A DNA stretch of 64,000 nt from Streptacidiphilus melanogenes. Lineage in GTDB: Bacteria > Actinomycetota > Actinomycetes > Streptomycetales > Streptomycetaceae. The stretch covers positions 210,786 to 274,785 of the forward strand of contig NZ_BBPP01000003.1 of NCBI RefSeq assembly GCF_000787835.1, written 5' to 3'. Position numbers and translations under genes: made by a program. Of the stretch, positions 1-7,830 are shown piece after piece. The notes under the pieces are model-generated. The model was given only the letters and a program-made list of their open reading frames with translations. It did no database searches and was not told the DNA's origin. Each line of letters begins with the position of its first letter. Within the stretch, counting starts at the first letter, position 1.

Positions 1-419
1 GCGATCGCCGTCAGGGTCGGGTGCGGGTGGGAGGGGCGCTCGCGTTCGCGTAGGTCGGCGGCGTCGTAGGGGCCCAGGCCGTCCGCGAGGACCCACAGGA
101 AGTCGTCGAGGTTGCGGGCGACCACGCCCGTCTCGCCCTCGGAGCCGAGGAAGACCACCGGTTGTTCGACGAGCGGCTGGTCCTGGCGCGTCAGCCAGAA
201 GGCGGCGTAGCCGCCCGTGCCGTCCTGGCCGAAGACACGGAAGGCGTCGCCGTGCAGAGCCGGGTTACGAGCCCAGGCACGGAGCCAGCCGGTGGTCTCG
301 GCCGCCGAGAGGAAGGCCTCGAAGGGTTCGAAGTCCAGCCCGTCCTCGTCGTAGGTGAGCGTGACCGCCATCGCGGCGGCGAGTGCGGCAGGGAACTGTC
401 GGTCATCATCGGACGTCAC
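1..419 (-). CDS. SMI1/KNR4-like (SUKH-type) protein, C-terminus cut by window edge
   Basis: The minus frame from a GTG at 419 stays open to the window edge (about 139 codons) and reads VTSDDDRQFPAALAAAM, then an acidic segment (TYDEDGLDFEPFEAF), a tryptophan-rich part (TGWLRAWARN), FRVFGQDGTGGYAAFWL and a DDFLWVLADGLGPYD segment. The pattern of an aromatic strand, a 'GxDGTGG' turn and a late 'F L..LA.G' helix is what I associate with SMI1/KNR4 (SUKH) proteins of Streptomyces, often toxin immunity proteins or orphan cytosolic proteins. The family call is by eye only. An internal ATG at 371 is an alternative start. No toxin gene is visible beside it, and the 3' end of the gene lies outside the window. 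Confidence 0.5.
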   Translation of the reverse strand, partial: MTSDDDRQFPAALAAAMAVTLTYDEDGLDFEPFEAFLSAAETTGWLRAWARNPALHGDAFRVFGQDGTGGYAAFWLTRQDQPLVEQPVVFLGSEGETGVVARNLDDFLWVLADGLGPYDAADLRERERPSHPHPTLTAI

Positions 420-484
420 GTGGACACGCTAGCGCCGGGAACCGACAGCGACGCTTTCTCCAAAAGGTCAGTAATGTGCCGTAC

Positions 485-3280
485 ATGACGGACAAGCTGC
501 AGGACATCGGTCGGTTTCGGCCTCGCGGGGCGGCCGGTGGTGCGGCTTCACTGATCGGGCGCGACACGGAGGTTCAGGCGCTGGTGGCTGCGGTGACCGG
601 CCTGGAGGGTGGGGCCGGAGGGCGCGCGGTCGGCGTGGTCGGGGAGCCGGGGATCGGCAAGAGCGCGTTGTTGTCGGAGGTCGTCGGCCGTGCCCGGGCC
701 GCCGGTATGGCGGTGTGCGCGGTCCGGGGGCGGGGGGCGGGCCGGAGTTCGACGGCGGGCGTGCGGCGGCTGCCGGGCGTGGCGGAGCTCGCGGCACGGG
801 CGGCTGAAGGGACGCCGCTGCTGGCCGCGCTGGACGACCTGCATCGGGTCCCCGACGACGAACTCCCCGCCGTCGACCACCTCCTCGAGGTCGCAGGCAC
901 GGGTCCGGTGCTCTGTCTCCTGGCCTACCGGCAGCGCCAGGTTTCCCCCGCGCTGGCCGAGGTCCTCGCGCACGCGGCGTCGGCCGGGGTGCTGGACGTG
1001 TGGACCCTGCCGCCGCTCGCTGCGGAGCGGGCCAAGGAGCTGCTGGGCGAGCACCCGCGCGCCGACGAGGTCGTGCGCGAGGCGATGGGCAATCCGCTGT
1101 ACCTGAAGGCGCTCAGCGGAGCCGAGGAGGTCCGCGCCCAGGCGGGCACGGCCGTGCTCGGGGAGTTGGCGGGCCTCGACGCGGACGCGCTCGTCGTGCT
1201 GCAGGCCGCGGCGGTCCTCGGCGAGCCGTTCCGGCCGGAGCTGGTGGCCGAGGTCGCGGAACTGGACGGCACCGCGACCGGCCGGGCGCTCGACCGCCTC
1301 GCCGCCCTCGACCTGCTGCGCCCCTGCGAACCCGCCGCGCTACTGGAGCTGCGCCACCCGGCGCTCGGGGAGATCCTCTACCAGCAGGTCGAGCCCGGTC
1401 GGCGCCACGCCCTGCACCGGCGGGCCGAGTCCGCCCTGGCCGAACGGACGGCCGCCTACGCCACCCGTGCCCGCCACGTCGTCCGCGCGGCCGACCCGGA
1501 GCAGCCCGAGCACGTCACCGTCCTGATGACCGCCGCTCGCGACGTGCTCTACAGCGCCCCCGCCGAGGCGGTCGGGTTCCTGCGGGCGGCCCTGCCGCTG
1601 CTCCGGGAGGGCCAGGACCACTGGCACGAGGCGCACGTGCTGCTCGCCCGGGCCCAGCTGCTGGCGGGCGACGCGTCCGAGAGCCGCGCCCTGCTGGACT
1701 CCCTCCGGGCCACCGTCGCCGGAGCGCCGGCCGAGGCGACGGTGCTGCCGGAGTCGAGTCGCGCCGAACGACGTCTCGGCCGCTTCAGCGAAGCCGGGGC
1801 ACTTGCCCGTTCGGGACTCGCGGCCCTCGCGGACCGGGACTCCGCGACCGCCGCGGCCCTGCACATCGAACTGGCCGACTACGCCTACGACCTGCAGGAC
1901 TTCGACATGTCCCGGGACCACGCCGAGACCGCGGCGGCGATCGCACGCCGCCACCTCGACCGAGTCGGCGAGGCCCAGGCAATGGGCCAGGCCGCACTCG
2001 CGAGCCTGTACACCCGCGACCAGGACACCGCGCAGGCCAGAGCCACGGCGGCGGCCGAGCTCATCGACGCGTCGCCGGACGGCGCCCTGCTGACCAATCT
2101 GGACGCGGTCCTCCAAGTGGGCCTCACCGAAGGGGTGCTGGGACGGCTCGACGCGTCGCAGCGCCACCTGGCGCGGGCTGCGGAGCTCTCCCGGCGGACC
2201 GGGCAGAAGCACGTCGAGCACTCCGTCCTCACCGTGCTGGCGAACGCCCAGGCGCGTTCGGGGAACCTGCGCGGCGCACTGGCCACCCTCGACGAGAGCG
2301 GCAGACGCGGGGGTGGGGGGACGGAACCCTCGGCGCAGGCCATCGCGAACATGCTCCGGGCCGAGATCCTCCACTGGCTCGGCGACTCCGGCTCGGGCGG
2401 CTCCGAATCGGCCGGCTCCGGACCGCGGAGCGGTGCCGCGGAGGTCGAGGCCGCCGCCGGCCGCGCCCTGGCGATCGCGTCCGGGTCCCCGGCCGCCTGG
2501 GCCGTCTCGGTCCGCTGCTTCCACGCCGAGCTGGTGCTGCACAACGGCGACCCGGCGCGGGCCCGTTGGCTCCTGCTGGACGCCGTGGGCGGTGAGGAGG
2601 ACCTGCCCCGACTCACCGTGTGGCGCAAGCCCCGCTGGTGCGACACCCTCGCCGAGGCGGCGCACGCGACCGGCGATCCGGCCTCGGTCGAGCACTGGGC
2701 GCGACTCGCCGAACGGTGCCACGAGGAGCTCCCGTCCGCCGGACGCCACGGGTTCGCCCTCCGGGCCCGGATGCGCGCCCACGCGGCGCAGGGCGCCGTC
2801 GACGCGGCCCTGCGCAGCGCCGAGGAGGCGATGGCGGACTTCACGGGCAGCGGCGAGCGGATCGAGCTGTGCCGGACGCTTCTTGCGGCGGCTGCCCTGT
2901 CCCTCGACGCCGGGCGTCTCGCGGGCGTGGCGGACTGGTTGGACCGGGCCGCCTACCTGGCCGAGCAGTGCGGCTCGGGCCGCCTGGCCGACGATGTCGC
3001 CCGTCACCGCCGCCGGCTTGCCGGAGCGGCCGCGCCGGTGCGCGCTCCCGAGGCGCCCGCGGCGCAGCTCACCGCACGCGAACGGCAGATCGCGGACCTG
3101 GTCAGCACGGGGTTGACCAACAGTCAGATAGCCCAGCGCCTGGTCCTGAGCGTCCGGACCGTCGAGACCCATCTCGGGCAGGTCTACCGCAAGCTGGGCA
3201 TCGCGAACCGCGCCAGCCTGACGCGGACCATGCTGACCGGGGGCGGCGGCCCGACGCCCAGCGAGCCCCGCGGAACCTAG
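485..3280 (+). CDS. LuxR-family (LAL) ATP-binding transcriptional regulator
   Basis: This 931-aa protein has the layout of large ATP-binding LuxR regulators. An N-terminal AAA/STAND-type ATPase has Walker A GEPGIGKS at residues 53-60 and a Walker B-like LLAALDDLH near residue 120. A long helical TPR-like middle follows. The C-terminal LuxR helix-turn-helix (LTARERQIADLVSTGLTNSQ, then IAQRLVLSVRTVETH) fills about the last 65 residues. I prefer the ATG at 485 (MTDKLQDIGRF), because translation from upstream starts gives low-complexity sequence before the domain begins. It is divergent from the truncated gene at 1-419, with about 65 bp between them. LAL proteins usually activate nearby or distant metabolic genes; the target and ligand cannot be read here. 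Confidence 0.9.
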   Translation: MTDKLQDIGRFRPRGAAGGAASLIGRDTEVQALVAAVTGLEGGAGGRAVGVVGEPGIGKSALLSEVVGRARAAGMAVCAVRGRGAGRSSTAGVRRLPGVAELAARAAEGTPLLAALDDLHRVPDDELPAVDHLLEVAGTGPVLCLLAYRQRQVSPALAEVLAHAASAGVLDVWTLPPLAAERAKELLGEHPRADEVVREAMGNPLYLKALSGAEEVRAQAGTAVLGELAGLDADALVVLQAAAVLGEPFRPELVAEVAELDGTATGRALDRLAALDLLRPCEPAALLELRHPALGEILYQQVEPGRRHALHRRAESALAERTAAYATRARHVVRAADPEQPEHVTVLMTAARDVLYSAPAEAVGFLRAALPLLREGQDHWHEAHVLLARAQLLAGDASESRALLDSLRATVAGAPAEATVLPESSRAERRLGRFSEAGALARSGLAALADRDSATAAALHIELADYAYDLQDFDMSRDHAETAAAIARRHLDRVGEAQAMGQAALASLYTRDQDTAQARATAAAELIDASPDGALLTNLDAVLQVGLTEGVLGRLDASQRHLARAAELSRRTGQKHVEHSVLTVLANAQARSGNLRGALATLDESGRRGGGGTEPSAQAIANMLRAEILHWLGDSGSGGSESAGSGPRSGAAEVEAAAGRALAIASGSPAAWAVSVRCFHAELVLHNGDPARARWLLLDAVGGEEDLPRLTVWRKPRWCDTLAEAAHATGDPASVEHWARLAERCHEELPSAGRHGFALRARMRAHAAQGAVDAALRSAEEAMADFTGSGERIELCRTLLAAAALSLDAGRLAGVADWLDRAAYLAEQCGSGRLADDVARHRRRLAGAAAPVRAPEAPAAQLTARERQIADLVSTGLTNSQIAQRLVLSVRTVETHLGQVYRKLGIANRASLTRTMLTGGGGPTPSEPRGT

Positions 3281-3325
3281 GACAACTCTCCTGTTAGCGG
3301 CTCTCCTGATGGCGGCGGCGTGAGG

Positions 3326-5008
3326 TCACTGCATGACCGGGGTGTTGCCGTTCATGCCGAAGCGGGGCGAGCACTTCTCGTCGGACTGGGCGCCGATCTT
3401 CCAGACGCAGATCCACATCGCGTGGCCGGCGTCCGGGAGGAAGTTCGTCTTCGCGGCGCCGAAGGAGGCCGCGAAGCTGAACGCTGTGCCGCCGGGGCTG
3501 CGGTAGAGCACGGCCTGGCAGCTGTCGCCCATGGAGGTGTTGACCACGCCTGCGAGGTCGCCTGAGCCGTCGCTGTCCAGCCAGGCGGAGCAGGCGGCGT
3601 CGTTGGCGTACCAGTCGGTGTCCGCCTCGGAGCCGCGGACCTGTGTGGTGTCGTCGCCGCCGTTGATGCCGCTGATGGACGACGCGGTGGGGCTGGGGCC
3701 GGGCACGGGCGGAGCGCTGGTCGGGCCCGGGCCAGGGCCGGGGTTCGACGTCGAGCCGGGCACGCCCGGTGGGGTGGTCACGCCGCCGGTGACGCCACCC
3801 GTGCCGCCGGTGACACCTGTGCCGTTGTTGGGGCCCGCCGGGACAGTCGGGAGTCCTGGCGATGCGGAGGCGGACCTCGCGGGGGAGGAAGCGCTGCGGC
3901 TCGGGCTCGCGGAGGACGACTGCGTGGTCCGGCCGACGGGTTGGAGGGCGTCCGTCGCGCCGCCGGACGACCGCGCGTTGCCGTTCTGTGGAGCCGTGGG
4001 TGCGAAGACCACGAAGGCGGCGACGGCGGCCAGGGCGACCAGGACGGCGGTCGGCACAAGAATCATGCGGGTGCGGCGGCGTGGCAGGCGGACGGTGGTG
4101 GGTTCCGGATCCGGTTCCGGGTCCTGGTCCGGCGGCGGGACGGTGTCCATCTTGCTGACCGGAGTTGCGGCGAAGTCCCGTCGCACGGCGATGCGTGCCG
4201 TGACCTCGGACGGCCAGGAGGGGGACGGATCCGACAGGTGCTCCCGGGCGGCCTCGGCCAACTCGTGCGCAGTGCTGCGGGCTTGGGGGTTGGCGACGAG
4301 ACAGGACGCGACGAGGGCGGCGAGGTCGGCGTCCACGGCGCGCAGCGGCTCGACGTCCGGGAGGACGCCGGGTGTGCGACCCGAGGCCGCGTAGAGCAGG
4401 AGTGCCCCGAGGCCGTAGACGTCCGCGGGCGCGCCCACGGTGTCGTCCCCGGACTGCTGTTCTGGCGCCGAGAAGCCCTGGGTTCCGTAGCTGCCGCCGC
4501 TCTTGGTGAGCCTTGCCTGGTCGGCGGCGCGCGCGATGCCGAAGTCGATCAGCTTCACGCCATCGCGGACCAGCATTACGTTGCCGGGCTTCACGTCGCG
4601 GTGCACGATGCCGGACTCGTGCACGGCGTGCAGTTGCGCGGCCGCCTCGGCCAGCAGCAGCCAGAGCGCCTCGGCGGGCAGTGGGCCGCGCAGCCTGACG
4701 GCTTCGTCGACGGTGAGTCCGGGCACGTACTCGGTGGCGAACCAGGGGCGTTCCGCGGTGCCGTCGCTCGCCAGCACCCGCGGCCCGACCCCGACTGGAA
4801 CCCGGTAGAGGATGCCGACCTCGCGCTCGAAGCGTTCGCTCGTGACCAGTCGCGCCCTGACGCGTTTGACGGCGGCGTGGCCCCGGTCCGACACGCCGAG
4901 GTAGACCTCGCCCATGCCGCCGGTGCCGAGCACGCCTATGACGGTGAAGCTGCCGATCTCCCGCGGGTCGTCCGGACCGAGCGGATCGGCGATCGTGCTG
5001 TCCAACAT
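3326..5008 (-). CDS. Membrane Ser/Thr protein kinase (PknB-like) with extracytoplasmic domain
   Basis: This 560-aa Hanks-type kinase has the glycine loop GTGGMGEVYLG, the VAIK-type lysine in AAVKRV, the catalytic loop HRDVKPGNVML, the DFG motif (LIDFGIARA) and an APE-like SAPEQ. All expected catalytic residues are present. A single membrane segment (MILVPTAVLVALAAVAAFVV, near residue 315) is followed by a Pro/Ser/Gly-rich linker and a roughly 110-aa outer domain with several cysteines (DACSAWLDSDG-like, DSCQAVLY, ICVWK, EKCSPRFG). That domain may sense an extracellular signal. It is divergent from the FHA gene 198 bp away. FHA domains bind phosphothreonine, so the pair may be kinase and reader, although this is inference from position. 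Confidence 0.9.
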   Translation of the reverse strand: MLDSTIADPLGPDDPREIGSFTVIGVLGTGGMGEVYLGVSDRGHAAVKRVRARLVTSERFEREVGILYRVPVGVGPRVLASDGTAERPWFATEYVPGLTVDEAVRLRGPLPAEALWLLLAEAAAQLHAVHESGIVHRDVKPGNVMLVRDGVKLIDFGIARAADQARLTKSGGSYGTQGFSAPEQQSGDDTVGAPADVYGLGALLLYAASGRTPGVLPDVEPLRAVDADLAALVASCLVANPQARSTAHELAEAAREHLSDPSPSWPSEVTARIAVRRDFAATPVSKMDTVPPPDQDPEPDPEPTTVRLPRRRTRMILVPTAVLVALAAVAAFVVFAPTAPQNGNARSSGGATDALQPVGRTTQSSSASPSRSASSPARSASASPGLPTVPAGPNNGTGVTGGTGGVTGGVTTPPGVPGSTSNPGPGPGPTSAPPVPGPSPTASSISGINGGDDTTQVRGSEADTDWYANDAACSAWLDSDGSGDLAGVVNTSMGDSCQAVLYRSPGGTAFSFAASFGAAKTNFLPDAGHAMWICVWKIGAQSDEKCSPRFGMNGNTPVMQ

Positions 5009-5206
5009 CAGCGGGTCCCCCGGCTGCTTGCGCCCACGGCGGGCAGGCTATCAGCAAGTTCACTGCCAACATGGCGCGTTGACAGCCCTGACGTCGGCGT
5101 GTGGGGGACTTCGCACAGGTCTGACACCAGTGCTTCGCATCCTGTGTGAGGACCGGTCCCCACGGTGCGTTCGTACACTGGCGCGAGCCGAACCGGAGGA
5201 AGTGAC

Positions 5207-6001
5207 ATGGCGTCAGGAACCTTTCCACCCCAGATGCTGCCACCCGGCAGTCCCGCCGACCGAGTGCCGTCGGCGCCGCCGGGAACGATCTTCGTTTTGG
5301 GTCCGGAGGGCGGGTATGCAGTGCCGCCGCGCCGGTACACGTTGCTGTTCGGGCGCGACCGCGAGGACGTGCACGTGCCGGTCGGCGTCGACGACCCGAC
5401 GGTCAGCCGTCGGCACGGCGTCTTCACCTGCACGGGCGCGGACAGCGACTGGTGGTTGGTCAACACCGGAAACCTCCCGATCGAACTGCCCGACGGCGTG
5501 CTGATGCTCACCGGGCACAAGCGCATCCTCCAGGCCGGGTACACCCCGCTGGTGATCAACTCGTCCAAGCAGCGCTCCCATCTGGTGGAGGTCCGTCTGG
5601 TGGACGAGGACGACCGGCACCCCCGCTCCACGAGCAGCGCGGAGACCGTGGACCCCGAGACGGTCTACGAACTCTCCCCGCAGGAGCGGCTCGTGCTCAC
5701 CGCGCTCTCCAGGCGCTACCTGGAGGGCCACGACGCGTTCCCGCTCCCGCTCCCGTGGGAGGACACCGCGCGGCTGGTCAACGCCTCGCCGTACGTGACC
5801 AAGTCCTGGACGCACAAGTCGGTCGCGAACACGGTCGAGGACGTGCGCGAGCGGCTGCACCGCCGGGGCGTGCGGGGCCTGCTGCGCGACGAGGTCGGCG
5901 AGCCGGTCGGCGCGACGCTCAGCGTCAACCTGATCAGGGAGCTGCTGAAGACGGCGACGCTCAGCGCGCAGGACCTGGAGCTGCTGGCCGAGCAGGACTG
6001 A
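5207..6001 (+). CDS. FHA-domain protein with C-terminal winged-helix-like region
   Basis: The protein has 264 aa. The start at 5207 is chosen because GGAGGAAGTGAC directly precedes the ATG; a longer frame from 5165 lacks such a site. Residues of about 25-110 form an FHA domain with the hallmark GRDREDVHVPV and SRRHGVF motifs, which bind phosphothreonine. The C-terminal half (LSPQERLVLTALSRRYLEG, then a KSVANTVEDVRERLHRRGV helix) resembles the helical winged-helix-like region found in actinobacterial FHA proteins next to Ser/Thr kinases. It is cytosolic, with no signal peptide or membrane segment. Its neighbour is the divergent membrane kinase at 3326-5008, the most likely partner. Confidence 0.85.
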   Translation: MASGTFPPQMLPPGSPADRVPSAPPGTIFVLGPEGGYAVPPRRYTLLFGRDREDVHVPVGVDDPTVSRRHGVFTCTGADSDWWLVNTGNLPIELPDGVLMLTGHKRILQAGYTPLVINSSKQRSHLVEVRLVDEDDRHPRSTSSAETVDPETVYELSPQERLVLTALSRRYLEGHDAFPLPLPWEDTARLVNASPYVTKSWTHKSVANTVEDVRERLHRRGVRGLLRDEVGEPVGATLSVNLIRELLKTATLSAQDLELLAEQD

Positions 6002-6031
6002 CTGAGCGGCCGTCGGGATGCCGGACGGCAG

Positions 6032-6088
6032 CAGGGCCCTCTGGCGGCTTGTCGGGCATACCCGCCCTTCGAGCTGCCAGGGGCCCTG
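6032..6088. terminator. Bidirectional hairpin terminator between convergent genes
   Basis: The arms at 6032-6045 and 6076-6088 pair over about 13 bp with one bulge (CAGGGCCC against GGGCCCTG in the core) around a loop of about 30 nt. They lie between the stop of the FHA gene and the stop of the convergent DUF4185-like gene, as a shared terminator would. Confidence 0.6.
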
Positions 6089-6125
6089 TTGTCATGTCAG
6101 GGTGGTCATGGTCAGGTTCGGCACG

Positions 6126-7268
6126 TCAGGGGTTGATCCCGTCGAACTGCCGGACCCAGTAGGGTGGCTGGCTTACGGTGCCGTCCCACTGGGACACGAT
6201 GAGGGTCAGCGAGTTCGCACCGGCACTGCCAGGGTGGATGTAGCCGCCGTAGAGGTTGGGCACGGTCAGGGCGGTGACCTGCGGGTTCGGGTTGCTCCAG
6301 ACGGCGTCAGGGCGGGACGCGGTCCGCGTGAAGATGGTGCCGAGAACCACGTCGAAGTAGCTCATGCAGTAAGCTCCGCCGATCAGCTTCACCGAGAACT
6401 CGCCGGTGTTGTTGCCGGAGAGGATGACCGACGGCGGAGCCGCCGTGGTCCACTGCCAGGAGCCGTTGAGGTAGGCCCAGTTCTGCTGGGCCCCGAAGTT
6501 GCCGTCGTGGAAGTCGGTCGGCTGGATGCGTAAGAGCTGGATCGCTCCGGCGTCGGCGGTGTTGTGGTGGGTGCCGTTCCAGCGCTTGGAGAAGATGTAC
6601 AGCCAGCCGTCGGGGTCGATGCCCGCGAACGACCACATGCCGTACAGGGACTGGTTCACCCCGCGGGTGTCGCCGTCCCAGTGGTAGGGGAAGTCGGTCC
6701 AGGTCGCGCCGTAGTCGTCGGAGTAGGCGACGCCCGACATCAGCGAGCCGTCATACCCGGCGGGCGGGGACCACGTGGCGACGGACGTGTACTGGATGTA
6801 GGTCCGGCCGCCGAACTCGATGCAGTCGTTGGGGATGCGGCTGACCTCGAAGCCGAACCCGTTGTCCGCGTTGTGGTTGTAGTCGAACAGCTGGGCGGCC
6901 GTGCCGTTCGGCTCCGCCCAGGTGAAGGAGATCGGGGTTGCGCCGGAGGAGTCGAAGCTCGCCTGGTTCAGCATCACCGGTGAGCCGAGGTAAGGGACAC
7001 CCTGCTGCATGCCCCGCCACGAGTCGCCGAAGACATATCCCCAACTCCCGTCGTGCTCCCGGAAGTACGGAATGCCGAGGTCGCCGGAGCCCAGACCCAC
7101 CGCGCTCGCGGAGTCACCGGGGTTGTCGCACAGCGGGGTGCCGCTCTGCGCGGCGGCGGCCGGCGTGGCGGCGGACAGCCCGGTGGCGTAGGCACCGGCG
7201 CCGGCGAGGGCGAGGCCCATGCCGGCCTTGAGGACGGACCGCCGGTTGGGCCGCAGCGGACGGGACAT
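6126..7268 (-). CDS. Tat-secreted DUF4185-like protein
   Basis: The protein has 380 aa. The start at 7268 is fixed by GGAGG eight bases upstream (GGAGGCCCGATCC-ATG). The N-terminus RPNRRSVLKAGMGLALAGAG followed by an Ala-rich stretch is a classic twin-arginine signal peptide. The mature protein repeats motifs seen in DUF4185 beta-propeller or glycosidase-like proteins: GDSWRGMQQG near the start, YTSVATW, YSDDYGATW, LYIFSKRW and a C-terminal SQWDGTVSQPPYWVRQF. The sialidase-like 'S.DYG.TW' turn supports a propeller fold. It is probably an extracellular carbohydrate-active or carbohydrate-binding protein whose substrate is unknown. It is monocistronic and separated from the FHA gene by a hairpin. 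Confidence 0.8.
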   Translation of the reverse strand: MSRPLRPNRRSVLKAGMGLALAGAGAYATGLSAATPAAAAQSGTPLCDNPGDSASAVGLGSGDLGIPYFREHDGSWGYVFGDSWRGMQQGVPYLGSPVMLNQASFDSSGATPISFTWAEPNGTAAQLFDYNHNADNGFGFEVSRIPNDCIEFGGRTYIQYTSVATWSPPAGYDGSLMSGVAYSDDYGATWTDFPYHWDGDTRGVNQSLYGMWSFAGIDPDGWLYIFSKRWNGTHHNTADAGAIQLLRIQPTDFHDGNFGAQQNWAYLNGSWQWTTAAPPSVILSGNNTGEFSVKLIGGAYCMSYFDVVLGTIFTRTASRPDAVWSNPNPQVTALTVPNLYGGYIHPGSAGANSLTLIVSQWDGTVSQPPYWVRQFDGINP

Positions 7269-7324
7269 GGATCGGGCCTCCAAATGAGTTGGGGTGCTTG
7301 GGGTTCTGGTGATTTCGGCGTGGC

Positions 7325-7558
7325 TTAGTGCTGGGTGGCGGCGGCGATCACCAGGAACAGCACCAGGACGCCCACGGCGATCAGGCATCCGGAGCCGCAC
7401 CCGGACGAGCCCTGGCGGAACTCGACCATGCCGCCGGGGACCACGTGGGGGTGCCGCGCGGCATAGTGGGCCGCGATGGCCTGCTCGCCCCGCGACTGGC
7501 TGCCCCAGGCGGTGCGGTGTCCACACTCGCCGCAGCGGTGCCGGTAGCTGTCAGTCAT
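7325..7558 (-). CDS. Small zinc-finger-like membrane protein
   Basis: This 77-aa protein begins with HRCGECGHRTAW and continues with HYAARHPH. Together these give a CxxC plus two-histidine pattern that could bind zinc. It ends in a hydrophobic helix (CLIAVGVLVLFLVIAAATQ), so it should be tail-anchored with the finger in the cytosol. A good Shine-Dalgarno (GGAGG, spacing about 8) precedes the ATG at 7558. The gene overlaps the preceding 79-aa gene by 8 bp, so the two are translationally coupled and probably work in the same membrane system as the STAND ATPase upstream. The function is unknown. Confidence 0.7.
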   Translation of the reverse strand: MTDSYRHRCGECGHRTAWGSQSRGEQAIAAHYAARHPHVVPGGMVEFRQGSSGCGSGCLIAVGVLVLFLVIAAATQH

Positions 7559-7790
7559 CTTCTTCGCCTCCTGTTGCAGGCGTGGCGGCGGTGGTCTGCG
7601 TGACGTGCATGACGCCGTGCTCGACGGCGAAGACCGTGGCGTGCCCCTCCGCGGAGTTCTCCTGGCGGAGTTGGGGCCGGGGCTGGTCCGGTTCGTGCTT
7701 CGTGGTCGTGACGCGGTTGTTGTCGCCGACGATCGCGGTGCCGGAGACGTCTCCGATGCGGACGCTCTGGCGCTCGGGCTTTGCGGACAT
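7551..7790 (-). CDS. 79-aa two-motif protein, candidate adaptor of the STAND/cyclase locus
   Basis: No enzymatic domain is visible. Residues 12-27 (IGDVSGTAIVGDNNRV) closely match residues 22-37 of the STAND protein encoded just upstream (VGDVTGTVIVGNQNTL). Residues 51-63 (ATVFAVEHGVMHV) match the C-terminus of the cyclase-like protein (STVFAVGSNGVQNI) and of the 138-aa protein (GEVFAVQHGSQHF) about 4 kb away on the other strand. Between the motifs lies a charged, Pro-rich linker. Short Gly-rich beta segments at the ends of STAND proteins are known to act as homotypic amyloid-like signalling motifs in bacteria. By analogy this protein could bridge the two motif families. It lies 40 bp downstream of the STAND gene. 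The bridging role is inference. Confidence 0.65.
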   Translation of the reverse strand: MSAKPERQSVRIGDVSGTAIVGDNNRVTTTKHEPDQPRPQLRQENSAEGHATVFAVEHGVMHVTQTTAATPATGGEEDD

Positions 7791-7830
7791 GGTGGCCTTT
7801 CGTCGTCATCGGTGTCGGTCTCGGGGCGGA